The position numbers and the translations under genes were made by a program. Source: Pseudovirgaria hyperparasitica (taxonomy: Eukaryota; Ascomycota; Dothideomycetes; Acrospermales; Acrospermaceae). From it: DNA of 64,000 nucleotides. The DNA is taken from contig NW_022985555.1 of the NCBI RefSeq assembly GCF_010093815.1, forward strand, positions 1,489,727 to 1,553,726, in the 5' to 3' direction. Below the pieces are notes generated by a model. The model saw only the letters and a program-made list of their open reading frames with translations. It was not told the DNA's origin and did not search any database. This document shows, one piece after another, positions 34,295 through 45,518 of this stretch (the stretch's first letter is position 1; each line of letters starts with the position of its first letter).

Positions 34295-35407
34295 ATGGAT
34301 GTATATACTACGGATCCATCAACGATGCTCACGGCTGCTGCAGCCCTGAAGCTGGTGACGGCATTCTTCGAGAAGGAGTGGCCTCAGACGATCGAAGAGG
34401 AAATTGATTTGCGGAGGGTGACTGGAGGATTTTGCCATCGTTTACATCTTATAACTCGCAACAATGAAGCCCGACAAGAGCCGAAGTCGATACTGATTCG
34501 TCACTTTGGCTTGGAAGGCAATGAGAATGAACCTCTTGAGAGCTCTACCACCTTGTCGGCTGCGGAACAAACCGTCATTTATCACGAGATGGGCCGCAGA
34601 GGTTGGGGACCAAAGGTGTACGGCGTCTTTCGCGGTGGAAGACTAGAGGAGTACATCGACGCACACGTTCTTACCGCCGCAGAATCGATGCAACTTGACA
34701 TCAGGCATGACATAGCTCGCAGTTTCGCCCGGCTGCATTCTTTGGAACTTCCATTTCGTAAAGACTCCTTCACACGAGTTATCTGCGAGTTCAAAGGTGT
34801 AGCGAATAAGAAGGCAGAGGCAGTGCAGAAGCTTCTTGGACTGAGATCATCAAAAGCCACTCAACTTGCTACATTCATCCGTAACATGGACTGGAGCAGA
34901 GAGCTTGACTGGCTATCAGAGCTCTTCGAAAGATACAAGTGCAAGCGGTCCATCGCAATCATAGACGTAAACTTCTCGAACGTGTTGGTGAAGAATTACA
35001 AGAGCGAGAACCAGATTCTTCTAATTGACTACGAAACAGCAGCGTACAGCTATAGAGGAATCGATATTGGCGGCCATTTCTCTGAACGAATGTACTGCTG
35101 GAGCCACCCCGACAACGTTTTATCTGGACATCCTGCGCCAAATCTAGAGGAACAGACCGCCTTTTGCGAGTCTTATATGCAAGAGATGCAGGTCTTGGGC
35201 CAGGAAACAACAAACGATACAGTTTCTCATCTGATTCTAGAATCAGAAATTGGTCGTATGTACCAAATGGTGTTCTCATTTCTGATGTGTATAAGGTTCG
35301 AAGGGTTTGAGAGCAGCTCCCCACTCGTAGTTGGGCTTGTCAACATGGCTGAGATCTACTGTCAGCTGAAACATGACTTTGCATCGCGCCATGAAACACC
35401 TTGTTGA
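34295..35407 (+). CDS. Divergent choline/ethanolamine-kinase-like protein
   Basis: A 370-residue single exon, starting at MDVYTT. The open frame extends to an ATG at 34247, which is possible but less likely. The fold follows choline/ethanolamine kinases, which phosphorylate choline or ethanolamine with ATP in the first step of the CDP pathway. Evidence is LRRVTGGFCHRLHLI (G-loop region), SILIRHFG (strand 3), VYGVFRGGRLEEYID, FARLHSLELPF, and LLIDYETAAYSYRGIDIGGHFSE, which carries the metal-binding Asp (about D245). The catalytic loop is odd: the usual HND with downstream Asn reads IID (222-224) with VNFSN, so the Brenner-motif His and Asn are replaced while Asp224 and Asn229 remain. It may be a paralogue with altered substrate or reduced activity. 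It is convergent with the RBR gene. Confidence 0.82.
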   Translation: MDVYTTDPSTMLTAAAALKLVTAFFEKEWPQTIEEEIDLRRVTGGFCHRLHLITRNNEARQEPKSILIRHFGLEGNENEPLESSTTLSAAEQTVIYHEMGRRGWGPKVYGVFRGGRLEEYIDAHVLTAAESMQLDIRHDIARSFARLHSLELPFRKDSFTRVICEFKGVANKKAEAVQKLLGLRSSKATQLATFIRNMDWSRELDWLSELFERYKCKRSIAIIDVNFSNVLVKNYKSENQILLIDYETAAYSYRGIDIGGHFSERMYCWSHPDNVLSGHPAPNLEEQTAFCESYMQEMQVLGQETTNDTVSHLILESEIGRMYQMVFSFLMCIRFEGFESSSPLVVGLVNMAEIYCQLKHDFASRHETPC

Positions 35408-36187
35408 AGGCGAGGCGAGAACGGATATTGACGTCGTTATGTCCTTTGTCACACCGGCGAGTCAGACGGATCCAAGACTGGTTAAGGCTCTCGAAAGTAG
35501 GAAAGGCTTAGTCGAAAGCATACCACATCCCTTGATCCACTGATCACTTTAGATTAGGAAGCTCCTAGTCTGCTATAGACTATGATGTCGCTCCTTGGTT
35601 CGCTTTTTGAAACTGCGACACGTCCGAAAGCCTGAACGAGCCCCAGGATCAAGCATCGGAAGATGAATTATAACACAGCAATATGAGCCTCATCATTTCC
35701 GCAAGGGAGATGCCAGTGTTGCCTCCTGGCTGCCACGTTTTCTGCAGAATTGATATCCTAGATCATGTTCCGATTCACCGCTAATTCCGCCAATTCCGCC
35801 AGTGACGCTCGCAAGCATCAAGCATCAATCAACCTCGCCGCCGCCCCCTGCGGTCCGCTTCCTCACCTGTTTCATTGTGAAACATGAAGTAAATGATCCT
35901 CATATTGCAGAATCATCCTAGATTACAACCGATAGTTCCCTGAAACACATGTCGGAACGACTAGGCTGGATTGTACCCCGGTCAACTGACCGCCCTACCG
36001 ACTCATCAATATGCTACTCAGTGACTGAATATGTAATGTCAATCGAGTGTCACGAATTCAAGTAGATCACTTGTGATTAAAATCATTTATTTTGAACTTT
36101 GACGGTTTCCTAGGGAAGAGGCATACTTTTGTTATTGATTGAAAACGGTCATTGTCTTGGCAATGAACAGGGCGTAACACAACAGCC
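35408..36187. other. Intergene between convergent genes
   Basis: About 780 bp between the 3' ends of the kinase-like gene and the RBR ligase gene. I see no gene or clear element in it. Confidence 0.6.
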
Positions 36188-37612
36188 CTAAGTTCTGTAT
36201 CTTCGACAGTCCTCACAAACTCTCACCGAGCAATGTCTGCATTCCAAGATATAGTTCCAGTGTCTGGTCTCGCAGAATTCACAGCGGAAAGATCGGCGCC
36301 CCCCGTTTCCGAAGATACGTTGGAACTTCCCTGGATGGACGCATTCATGATTCTCGAGCAGCCGTTCATGGACTTCTCTTACGCGTTGCTGCCGATGATG
36401 CACAGGAACATCGGGGTCGCGATCGACAACCTCCTCCGCACGCTCAAGCATGCGATTGACGTCTGCATTGGTACAATGGCATTTCTTCCACTCCGTCCCG
36501 CAAACATAGCAGAACTCCGCTTTGCAACGACATCTGAAATAATATCAGTATACAACGCTGTGATATAGACTCGATTTAAAGTCCTTGACTCACGTCATGT
36601 GAAAACATCCCGTACGGAGATCTACGAGACGACCACACTTATAACAAGTCTGCCATCCCATTGCGCGTGCCAGACTCTGCGTCTCCAACAGCTCCGTATC
36701 CTCTGGACACATTCCTTTCGCGTGTGTTTCATTTTTGCATATCACACAAGTCGATTGGCTACAACGCGCACAAATAGCTGTCTTCGTTGCCGCATCTACC
36801 GTATCAGGTCGGAGAAATACGGAACACTGTCGATTGCTACAGTAGACTCTGTTCATGGTCTCGAATTCGACACTTGCTGTTTCAAATGCATTTCTCTCCT
36901 CTGGGCTCATGCGCGCAAGGACATCGTCTCGGGGGATATCCTTTTTGCAGCACCGGGGCGGGAAACGAGTCTCATCCTTTGTAGCCATTAGGAAAAGTGT
37001 CTTCGCGCATGACACACAATACCGGTGGCCGCAGCCAGATCCGATGATTGATGTAGCATGTACCCTGCGGCTACACACTCCACAGACGTAGGTTTTCTTG
37101 AGCCGCTCGAGGGCATCTGCCTGTTTCTCGCGGAACGATATGGAGGGTCCCGCATTGACTGCATCGTCGTCACTGTCCTCGTAGATTACAGAGGCGGCAG
37201 CTACTGACTCGGCAACCGTTGAAATATACTCCTCTAGGCCAGGTGAGGCAACTTCGGTCTCAGTCGCTTTTTCCAGCTGCGGGTCACGTTCGCAGAGGTT
37301 CAACGCGGCGCGTCGGTCCTCAAGCAACTGGATATCTCGCGAGGTGAGAGTAGAGATCATGGTCCCATCAGTGTGGACGGCGGCACCGATGCTATGCGCC
37401 ATCTTCTGATCTTCGAGAAATACTTTGTAGTCCACCAGGTCGGTCTGAAAGCTTTGAAATGCTACTTCAAGATCAGGTGGGCTGCCAATAGGATGTTTGC
37501 CCTTGCTCTGCTGAACGAACAAGCCAAGCTCTTCCATCTGCATTGACAAGGCGATCATTTCATGATCGATGTCGACTGGGTGGTTAGCTCGATGGACGGC
37601 GGTGTCGGCCAT
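36188..37612 (-). CDS. RBR (RING-IBR-RING) E3 ubiquitin ligase
   Basis: Exons 36594-37612 and 36188-36533 give 454 residues. The 60-nt intron (GTGAGT...TTTCAG) splits the RING2 cysteine pattern and its removal completes it. RBR ligases accept ubiquitin from an E2 onto a RING2 cysteine and pass it to a substrate. RING1 spans about C177-C222 (CGVC, then GSGCGHRYCVSC). IBR spans about C258-C302 (YCSNRQCSVF, CARC, CVICKNETHAKGMC). RING2 starts at C323 (TCYKCGRLV), with the expected catalytic Cys335 in GCFHMTCRCKAEFCYVCG. The N-terminal 170 residues have short helices and an acidic stretch (EDSDDD) but no named domain. A further Cys/His cluster at the C-terminus (CEFCETRHWNYILECRHC) may be another zinc site. 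It is divergent from het-C. The substrate is unknown. Confidence 0.93.
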
Positions 37613-38532
37613 GACGAGGATAATTTGTAGGAATATCGGCTCTCGCTATTCGTACGACGGAGAAAAGAAAGAGGAGTAGCAATTGTCGCGAGGATGTGAC
37701 GTGCAATTCAGTACGTTGAAGTCACGGCTAAGAACGACACGACGGAGCTCCAAAGGAGACGGGCAGAGGGCCGTATAAGTATGAGGTCTTCATCCAGCAG
37801 GTATTTAGGCTTATTACATTGGATGTAACACGCAAACATGCATCTATACGGAAAGAGGTGGAAATAGTAACAGGGTTTGCTGCCGTGATGATAATGCTGA
37901 CGTCGTATCTACCTGAGGATCGAGGTGCGAAAGAGATATGGGCACTGACTGTACCTCAGGACACAATAGACAAGGGCCCTTTCATGGTTTTCCCAAGCCT
38001 ATGTCGTCATTGTGATCTATGGACTTGACGGTATAAAGTAGATATGCGGTGTCACGCTGTATTTACATCCTTGACGCTCGGGATGCTGGGACATGTTGTG
38101 TGCTCCCTGTTCTGCGGCTTGCCATCCGTTGTTTGGCAATCTACAATGGGCACTCGTATGACGTACTCAACCCGCGCAGGACAATGTAGTCTTACTCCAT
38201 GTCTAAGGATACGCTGAGCAAAAAGTTGGCGAGGGCCAGACCACATCAATTCATTTTGGGCAGCGCAATTGGAAGACATCAACCACAGTAGTTCGCGCAC
38301 AGACCATATCGCGGTGCTGGCCAGGCCCCTGAATCTGATCGGAAGCCCCGCGCTTAGGTTTGGAATGCCCCGCCAAACTTCAGGAGCTGAAAACAGTTTC
38401 CATTTCTCAAGCTTCACTCCTCTCTCTCCCTGAACCCTTCTCATATTACCTATATTTCTTTCTACACCTAAGACTATATCTTGTTCTTGACGTTCTACAA
38501 TAGAATCTTGCGCCCAAGCGCATACTACTGCC
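37613..38532. promoter_or_regulatory. Divergent promoter between RBR ligase gene and het-C
   Basis: A 920-bp interval between outward-facing start codons. The right-hand end, before the het-C ATG, is pyrimidine-rich (CTCCTCTCTCTCCC near 38424). No TATA box is obvious and no gene was seen. Confidence 0.55.
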
Positions 38533-41500
38533 ATGCCTACACTACGCGTTGAGCCCTCGCTGCTCTTAGCTGCGCTGGTGCTGCTCGTGTTCTGGGCGCG
38601 GCCCGCCCATGCCTTTGGTGCTGGGAATATCGCCTCTATGGCCAAGATTGAGGGACAGAACTGGCGTCATGGAGATATCGAAGACACTCTCCTGACCCTA
38701 CTCATGAGTCGCGCCACGAACAAGAAGTTCAGCAAGATGGACGTCAAAAGAGTCTACTTCGGGAACTGGCTAAGAGATTACTCACAGGCTGTCGATGTAC
38801 GACCATTGTATCACATGCCCAGTGGGACCGATTGCTGATTGGACACAGGTTGGCACGCTCAAGATGGTCAGCGGCGAAGCTATTCGTATCCTGCTCTGGA
38901 TTCTGGGCTTCATGAGCTTCGGCTATGGAACGAAGGAGTTCGAAGTCACCACGGAAAGACTTGGCTGCTACAGGTGTGATTCTAATGAGACCTCTCTATA
39001 CCCAAACTGACATAATTTCAAAAGACCAGAGGAACACATCGATAACCCCAAAGACTACGCCGACAACATTGATGCCCGACAATATGATCGAAGACTTCGT
39101 GGACCTGTCGATGAGAGACGTGAGCTCAGCATTGACGAGCGCACTGGTCTGAAAAATTACATTGCGTCTGAGGATATTGGCATTACAACTTCTGCTGGTA
39201 TGGTCCGTGACCTTTTCAGACGGTGTGTCGACCTTGGCCGCCGGTACAACCGTAGCAAGAATAAGGCCGAATTCTACGAGGCTCTACGCTTGTTGGGAAC
39301 TGGGCTCCATTGTTTGGAGGGTGAGCATAGCGAGCTTGAATTTCATGGGGTCAGTAATTGACCAACTATCAGATTACTCGGCCCATTCAAATTACACCGA
39401 ATTGGCTCTAATTGAGCTGGGTGAGCGCGACATCTTCCCTCACGTCGGTCGCCGGACACAGGTGCAGATTCGTGGCGCACGCAATCAGGTCTATCCAATT
39501 GTGACCGGGACATTCGGTGGCGTTGACTTCCTTCACTCCGTCATGGGTGAGCTTTCGGACAAGGCCACTCAGTCGGAGATTCAGGAGCTTGAGGGGACCA
39601 TTGCGCAATCACAGAATCAGCAAGCCAACAACAGTCTCTTGAAAGATCTGCTTGACAAGCTCCCGGGAGGCATCTTTGGTGGAAGCGACGAGAAGGGCAA
39701 GGCCGATGAACTCCAGGCCAATGCCCAGGCAGCCCAGATGCAAAACATGAACATCTCTCCTCGTCAGCCAGAAGCGTGGGCGAACCAAATGCAAGAGATG
39801 CAACGCCAAATATACCCAATCATTGAATATCACGACGAGGTTATGCAGGGCATCAGTGAGACCATTGACAAGATTCCTGTTCTCCCGGAACTGGTTGAAC
39901 AGATCCAGGAGCAAGTCAATGTCTTTGTCTTTTCACTCCTTGCCCCATTCGTGCTTCCAGTCATCCGCCAAGTCAAGAATGAGCTCGCCACTGGGTCATC
40001 GGAGATCATCCAGAGCTCCCGGGAAAAGCAGCTGATCGTCTTCCGTGATGACAATTGCACCGATCCAACGCATTCCATGCTATCAAAAGACCACTTTAGT
40101 AATGTCTTGAACGAACCTGCTGGCAAGATTGCGTCACAAGTCCTTAAATGGGCAGTTCCTCAGCTCGTGGAATGCTGGGACGATGAGGGAATCGATGCTG
40201 ACCGCACCATCCACCGCATCATTAACGGTGTATTCCACCATCCTGCTATGCGTGACTACGGCGACGACGGTGCCAGGGATGGTCGCCAGCTCATGTTTGG
40301 CGTTGTCCAGAAATGGTGGGGTGAGATGAGCCGACGCGAACAGGACGATCTCCGCGATAAACTTAGCCGTAGTGGTGTCGAGAATGGCCGCAACCACAAA
40401 GAAGGTGTCCATGACAAGGGTCACGGATGCGGAAAGCCTCTTGGTATGCCTAACGTCGGGACTGCCAACAGCTCTGGAGCTATTGGAGGCGTTCTTGGTG
40501 CTCTTGCAGGCGCTGGTGGTTCCTCATCGTCGGGTGGTAAAGGCGGAGACAAATATACCAAACAAGTTGGCAACCTTGCATCCGAGGCTGTCGGCGGTGG
40601 TGCGCTTGGCGGACTCGTTGGGGGTCTTGTCAGTGGTGTAGGAGCCGACCTTCTTGGTGGCGCGTTCGGAGAGCAGGAGAAGAAGAAGTCCAAAAAAGAG
40701 AAATACAACGATGATGGATCTTACACGGAGACATATCAAGAAAAAGGACATAAGAAATCTGGATCCCGCGGCCGTGAAGAAGAGCGATTTGGTCAAGCCC
40801 AGTACAGCCAAACGACCTATCCTGGTGGCGGACGTCGCGAAGAGTTCTCTCGCTTCGAACAGGATGGTCGAGGTGGCGAGCCGTACGGAGTACAGCAACG
40901 CGTCGAGACCACCGGTCATGGACGGGCCGGCTATGAACAGACTGAACAGACACGTTATGATCGACCGGGAGGCCAATGGGAGTCGCGCGAGTCACGTGAA
41001 GGCTATGACAGCCGTGGCGACTATTACCAGACTGAGACCAAGTAAGTGCACCCCAGATCGGTGTGTTACCTATTGCTAACAGCAGAAGATCCTCCGGCAA
41101 GAAGTCGAAGAAGCAGGACTCTGAGGATGAAGATTCCGAAGACAACGGTGAGGACGACTGGAAGAAGCGTGAGAAGAAAGAGCGTAAGAAGCGTGAAAAA
41201 GAAGAGAAGAAGCGCCGCGAGCAAGGATATGGCGGTGGCCGCGACAATGATTCCGATGAGGAGAAGAAGTACAAGAAGAAGAGCAGTGGCGAGCACAAAC
41301 GCCGCTCTGGCGAAGGTGGCCACCAGCAGTCTTACGGCCAAGAGCGGAGCTATGGCCAAGAACAGTCATACGGTCGTCAAGAACAGTCTTATGGCCGTCA
41401 AGAGCAGTCATCATACGGTGGTGGTCGTGAGCAGGAATCTTCCTATGGAGGAGGTGGTGGCTATGGTCGCCAGGAGCAGTCTTACGGCGGCGGAGACTCA

Positions 41501-41773
41501 GGCGGATACTCGCGACCTGCTGAAGGATACGGCGGAGACTCAGGGGGATACGACGGCCGTCAGCAAGGCTATGGAGGAGATTCAGGTGGTCGCCAGCAAG
41601 GCTACGGGGGAGATTCAGGTGGCCGCCAGGAGAGCTACGGTGGTGACTCGGGCTACGAACGCCGTGAAGAAGGCGGTTACGGTGGTGACAGTGGCGGCTA
41701 TGGCGGTGACTCAGGGGGATATGGCGAGCGTCGTGGCGGATATGGATCTCGTGGATATGGCGGGTCGGACTAA
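38533..41773 (+). CDS. het-C: HET-C family protein with FUS-like Gly/Tyr/Gln/Ser tail
   Basis: Exons 38533-38796, 38849-38973, 39025-39320, 39373-41041 and 41086-41773 give about 1013 residues; introns 1-4 are 52, 51, 52 and 44 nt. A signal peptide ([19 protein letters not shown]) is followed by the HET-C domain: [63 protein letters not shown], and [21 protein letters not shown]. After it come a Gly-rich segment ([20 protein letters not shown]), charged repeats ([19 protein letters not shown]) and a low-complexity tail of SYGQ/RQEQSYG and YGGDSGG units. In Neurospora and Podospora, het-c genes act in non-self recognition and glycolipid-related functions. Most fungi keep the gene without a proven incompatibility role. 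The last intron has three in-frame acceptors. Confidence 0.92.
41042..41085 (+). other. het-C last intron with triple tandem acceptor
   Basis: The GTAAGT donor at 41042 is followed by CTAAC at 41076 and then CAGCAGAAG. AG ends at 41082, 41085 and 41088 are all in frame and alter only one or two residues (N-R, K-R or K). The middle site is shown. Confidence 0.6.
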
Positions 41774-42321
41774 ACCAATACCCCTGGAGGGTTAGTGCTT
41801 GGTAGCAATTCAGTTGAGATCACGGTGGGCGAGCGCAGTATTAGAAGATGAAAATACCCATGTAGTTGTATAAGCGCAAGCTGAATGCGAAAGGTCCGAT
41901 AGTCTGAGTTTGGCCGTTATCTAAAACGTATTATTATATATGAAGCCCTTTTTGTTCGCCTAAGCAACAGGCAACCGTTAGCATTGTCTCATGTCTTAAA
42001 TGCTTTCTCGCACATATTACAGCTCTTAACAACTATCACCACTTCTCCCTCATGTGCACCTGTAGTGATAGTACCGCTGATAAAGGATTGCATTGCTAAG
42101 GTTCCTTGGTGTTTTGAACGTCGCGTCATTGAGATTGACCGCGATTTCTTGGCGGTGTCATGAGAAGTCGTTGATTGGTCTGTCGGATGCGCTTGTCCTT
42201 ACAGCACCAAAAAAATCGGCAGCTCAACAACGACTTCTGCGCTTCATCACCACGTTATAAAGCACCGCCTTCACAATGAACAATCACAAGGACAACCACA
42301 TACATCTACCTGCCCCCCAGC
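41774..42321 (+). promoter_or_regulatory. het-C 3' region and acr3 promoter
   Basis: About 550 bp between two genes on the same strand. CGTTATAAAG, a possible TATA box for acr3, lies near 42253, about 70 nt before the ATG. Nothing else was recognised. Confidence 0.55.
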
Positions 42322-43567
42322 ATGGACACAGTCGAACGAGCGGCCATCCGGCAAGATGAGCAGAAACACATACCCGCAGACTCGAACGATGATCTCGACG
42401 TCGAGAAAGCTACCAAACTACGTATGCTTCAATATCATCATCCTCACCACCCTTCAAGCACCATACTAATCCTTCTCTCCAGCACATAACCCACCATGCG
42501 CAAACACCCCCTCCGCAGCCGACCTCCCCCCTCTCCGCGGCCTCTCCTTCCTCGACCGCTTCCTCGTCCTCTGGATCATCCTCGCCCTCGCAATCGGCAT
42601 CATCCTCGGCAACCTCGTCCCCAGCACCGGACCCGCCCTCCAACGCGGCCAGTTCGTCGGCGTCAGCATCCCCATCGCCATCGGCCTCCTCGTCATGATG
42701 TACCCAATCCTCTGCAAAGTCCGCTTCGAATCCCTCCACCTCCTGCTCCGCACCCGCACCCTCTGGCTCCATCTCGCCCTCTCATTCCTCCTAAACTGGA
42801 TCATCGCCCCCTTGTTCATGGTCGCTCTGGCATGGGCCTTCCTGCCCGACCGCCAGGACCTGCGCGAGGGCCTCATCTACGTCGGCATCGCGCGCTGCAT
42901 CGCCATGGTGCTCATCTGGACCGACCTCGCCGGCGGCGACGCAGACTACTGCGCCGTCCTCGTCGCCGCAAACAGCATCCTCCAGATCGTCCTCTTCGCC
43001 CCCTTTGCCGTCTTCTACATCCGCGTCGTCTCCCACTCGCGCTCCGCCGTCACAGTCAGCTACGACCGCGTCGCTACCAGCGTCGCCGTCTTCCTCGGCA
43101 TCCCCCTTGCCGCCGCCGTCCTCACCCGTTTCGTCCTCCTCCGTATTCTCGGCAGCGAGGCCGCGTACCAGCGCCGCTTCATCCGCTATATTGCGCCCTT
43201 TAGCTTGCTCGGCTTGCTATACACCATTGCCGTGCTCTTCGCGTCGCAGGGCGCGCATGTCGTCGGGCAAATCACGTCCGTGCTGCGCGTCTGTGCGCCC
43301 TTGGTCGTCTATTTCCTCGTTATTTTCGGTGTGACGGTGGGGCTGTGCTGGAAGCTCGGGTTTGGGTATCGCGTGAGTTGTACGCAGAGCTTTACGGCGG
43401 CGAGTAATAATTTTGAACTTGCCATTGCCGTTGTGGTTGCGGTATATGGGGCGGGGAGTGGGCAGGCGTTGGCTGCGACGGTGGGGCCGTTGATCGAGGT
43501 TCCGGTGCTGGTTGCGCTGGTTTATGTGGTGAGGTGGGTGAGGGGGAGGGTCGGGTGGAAGGATTAG
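42322..43567 (+). CDS. acr3: Acr3-type arsenite efflux permease
   Basis: Exons 42322-42421 and 42483-43567 (61-nt intron, GTATGC...ACTAAT...TCCAG) give 394 residues. Acr3 permeases export arsenite (and in some species antimonite) across the plasma membrane in exchange for protons. The protein is a hydrophobic ten-helix carrier of normal length for the family. The signature helix-4 stretch GIARCIAMVLIWTDLAGGD carries the essential cysteine (Cys172). The helix-9 motif TAASNNFELAIA carries the conserved Glu345. The cytosolic N-terminus is acidic. The upstream ATG context (AGCATGG) is good and removing the intron gives the only continuous N-terminus. No arsenate reductase gene is adjacent. It converges on the MFS gene, with about 480 bp between stop codons. 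Confidence 0.95.
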
Positions 43568-44047
43568 GATGGCGTGGTTTGGGCTTTTGGGATTGTAGCT
43601 TTGTTGTCGTTGTGGTTTCAATGGAATGCATGCTAGAATCGTCTATCATGGTCTAGGACTTCTGTCAGGCTGATGTTCGCAGGGGATTTGTGTATTCACT
43701 ACTATCAGCCCCTGCCTGAAACGAAAAGCAGCGCGTGACTCTCGACTAGGACACATAGATGGATAGATAAGTTTGCGTATATTGAACTAGATGTTTTCTG
43801 TCGATCAAGGCCGTTATCAGATTCATTTCCAGCGCTGTACCGCTCAATCCCTCTCTTGACACATTAGAAACACTGTCTCGCAGTGGGAATACAAAGGTTA
43901 TTACAGGTAAGGAAAGTACGGTGCGGCACGCTCGCTATACGGTGCAAATCATTCATACATCCTCTCCATCCAGCCGTCCAGCCATCCATCGCCGACAGGT
44001 GCATCCACCCCCTTTCTCTACGGTGCCCTCTCCGCCTTCGATCACAT
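43568..44047. other. Intergene between convergent acr3 and MFS genes
   Basis: 480 bp holding the two 3' regions. I see no gene or clear element in it. Confidence 0.6.
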
Positions 44048-45518
44048 TTACAACCAGCCGAAGTACTTCCACAACAGGTTCATCCCACTCAACAAGCCCG
44101 TCACGCTCGTAAACGCAATCATGGGCCCGAAGACGCCCGCATACCCGATCCCACTGTGTCCATGCGCCGCTGCGCCATGCACAAGCCAATCACTCAACGG
44201 GCCCGAAACCATATTCCCAATGCCCCGACCTAGTACCAGGAGCGAATACACTGCGAGGGGATCCGTATAGCCGTGTCCGGCGCGCTCGGCCCGGCGCGCA
44301 ACCTCGCTCATAACTTCGGGCCAGATAGACGGCCAACCGCCGGCAAAGAGTCCATACGCAACACAGAAGGTGTATAGCGCAGGGAGCGAGCTGGAAAAGC
44401 CCCAGAGCAGGGCTGTGGAGAGGGTGGCACCGAGCGCGGAGACAGCACCGCAGGTGGTCGGGTGCCAGTGGTCGGCGAGTGCACCCATGGCGACGCAACC
44501 GATGGTGGTGGCGCAGTTGAGCACGATGAGGGCGAGGACAGATTGGGTGTCCGAGGCATTGAGGGCGACGCGGGCGTAGAGGGGCAGGTAGATGGCCGGG
44601 AGGAAGTAGCCGGCGGCCTGTATGAGGTTTGCGAGCTGGTACAGGGCGAAGACGCGGGAGCCTAGACAGCGCATGCTGAGCAAGCCGGTATGTTCGTCTG
44701 AAGTGTCGATCTGGCGCGGCTTGATGTAGTATGCTAGGGGTACTGTTGCGATGCATGTTACGCCGGCCCAGATTTGCATTGTGCTTGCGAAGCCGAGCTC
44801 GCGGAGCATGCGTTCGAGGAGGGGTGGGAAGACGACGCCACCGAAGCCGCCGGCGCTGAACATGATGCCCATGGCTAGGGATTTGCGCTTGATGAACCAT
44901 TGGTCGATGTAGATGATGCAGGGGCAGAAGGCGAAGCAGCCTGCCAGGCCGAACGGCACACCGAGCACGGCGATGAGCTGGGGGACTGTGACACACATCG
45001 AGCTTGCGGCGAGGGAGAGGGAGGCGACTAGAAGGCCGGCTAAAGTGAACCATCGAGCAGCGTGGGGAAGGCGGCGGCATAAAGCAATGACGAGGGGTGT
45101 TCCCATGTACAGGATGCCCTGAGAAGCGTGAGTCAACAACAGTCAGGCTTGTCAGTTGGATGTACTCACTGTAGTTGTCGTCCCTATAGCAGCGATGTTA
45201 TTGGCGCCAGCAAACGGTGGGTGACTGCTGTAGTAGTCCTGGAAGACCCCAAACGACAGCCCGAAGCCTGGAAGATGTGTACTCAGTGGGTGTACCAAGG
45301 AATATTGCACGATTGTACTCACCGAAGACGAACGCCTCAACTACCCAGCATGCTGCCAGGAACAGCCAGGCCTCTCTGCTACTATCGGCCTTTGCAGGCG
45401 AGGCACCAGGCGTATAGACTTGCTGCCCGGCATCTGGAGCAGCCTCCTCTTGTGGCGTGGTGACGTCCTTGGGTAGAAGCGGGTCACGCTCTCCGGGCTG
45501 CCGTGACGCTGGAGACAT
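44048..45518 (-). CDS. MFS transporter, monocarboxylate-transporter-like
   Basis: Exons 45323-45518, 45170-45267 and 44048-45118 give 454 residues; introns are 55 nt (GTGAGT...TTCCAG) and 51 nt (GTGAGT...CTCAG). The N-terminal 55 residues are hydrophilic with the dileucine-like RDPLLPKD. Twelve membrane segments follow, the first rebuilt by splicing (AWLFLAACWVVEAFVFGFG, then LSFGVFQDYY, typical of fungal MCT-like proteins). Other features are GILYMGTPLVIALCRRLP, IIYIDQWFIKRKSLAMGIMF (loop 4-5 motif) and GALADHWHP (loop 8-9 motif). The substrate of fungal members is rarely known. The MCT name reflects fold similarity and is not a claim of lactate transport. The start MSPASRQ at 45518 is preferred over an in-frame ATG at 45602 because that extension is low-complexity. 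A role in arsenic handling beside acr3 is not supported. Confidence 0.88.

Noticed and set aside
41046-41795. Plus-strand frame of 249 residues overlapping the end of het-C
   Set aside because: It is a different frame of the repeat-rich last exon. The spliced het-C frame continues the charged and YGGDSGG repeats.
42496-43203. Arg/Pro/His-rich plus-strand frame of 235 residues
   Set aside because: It is a shadow of acr3 in another frame; the GC-rich codons of acr3 give Arg/Pro-rich translations and the acr3 frame has the family motifs.
44190-45080. Minus-strand frame of 296 residues, Arg/His/Pro-rich
   Set aside because: Shadow of the MFS transporter in another frame.
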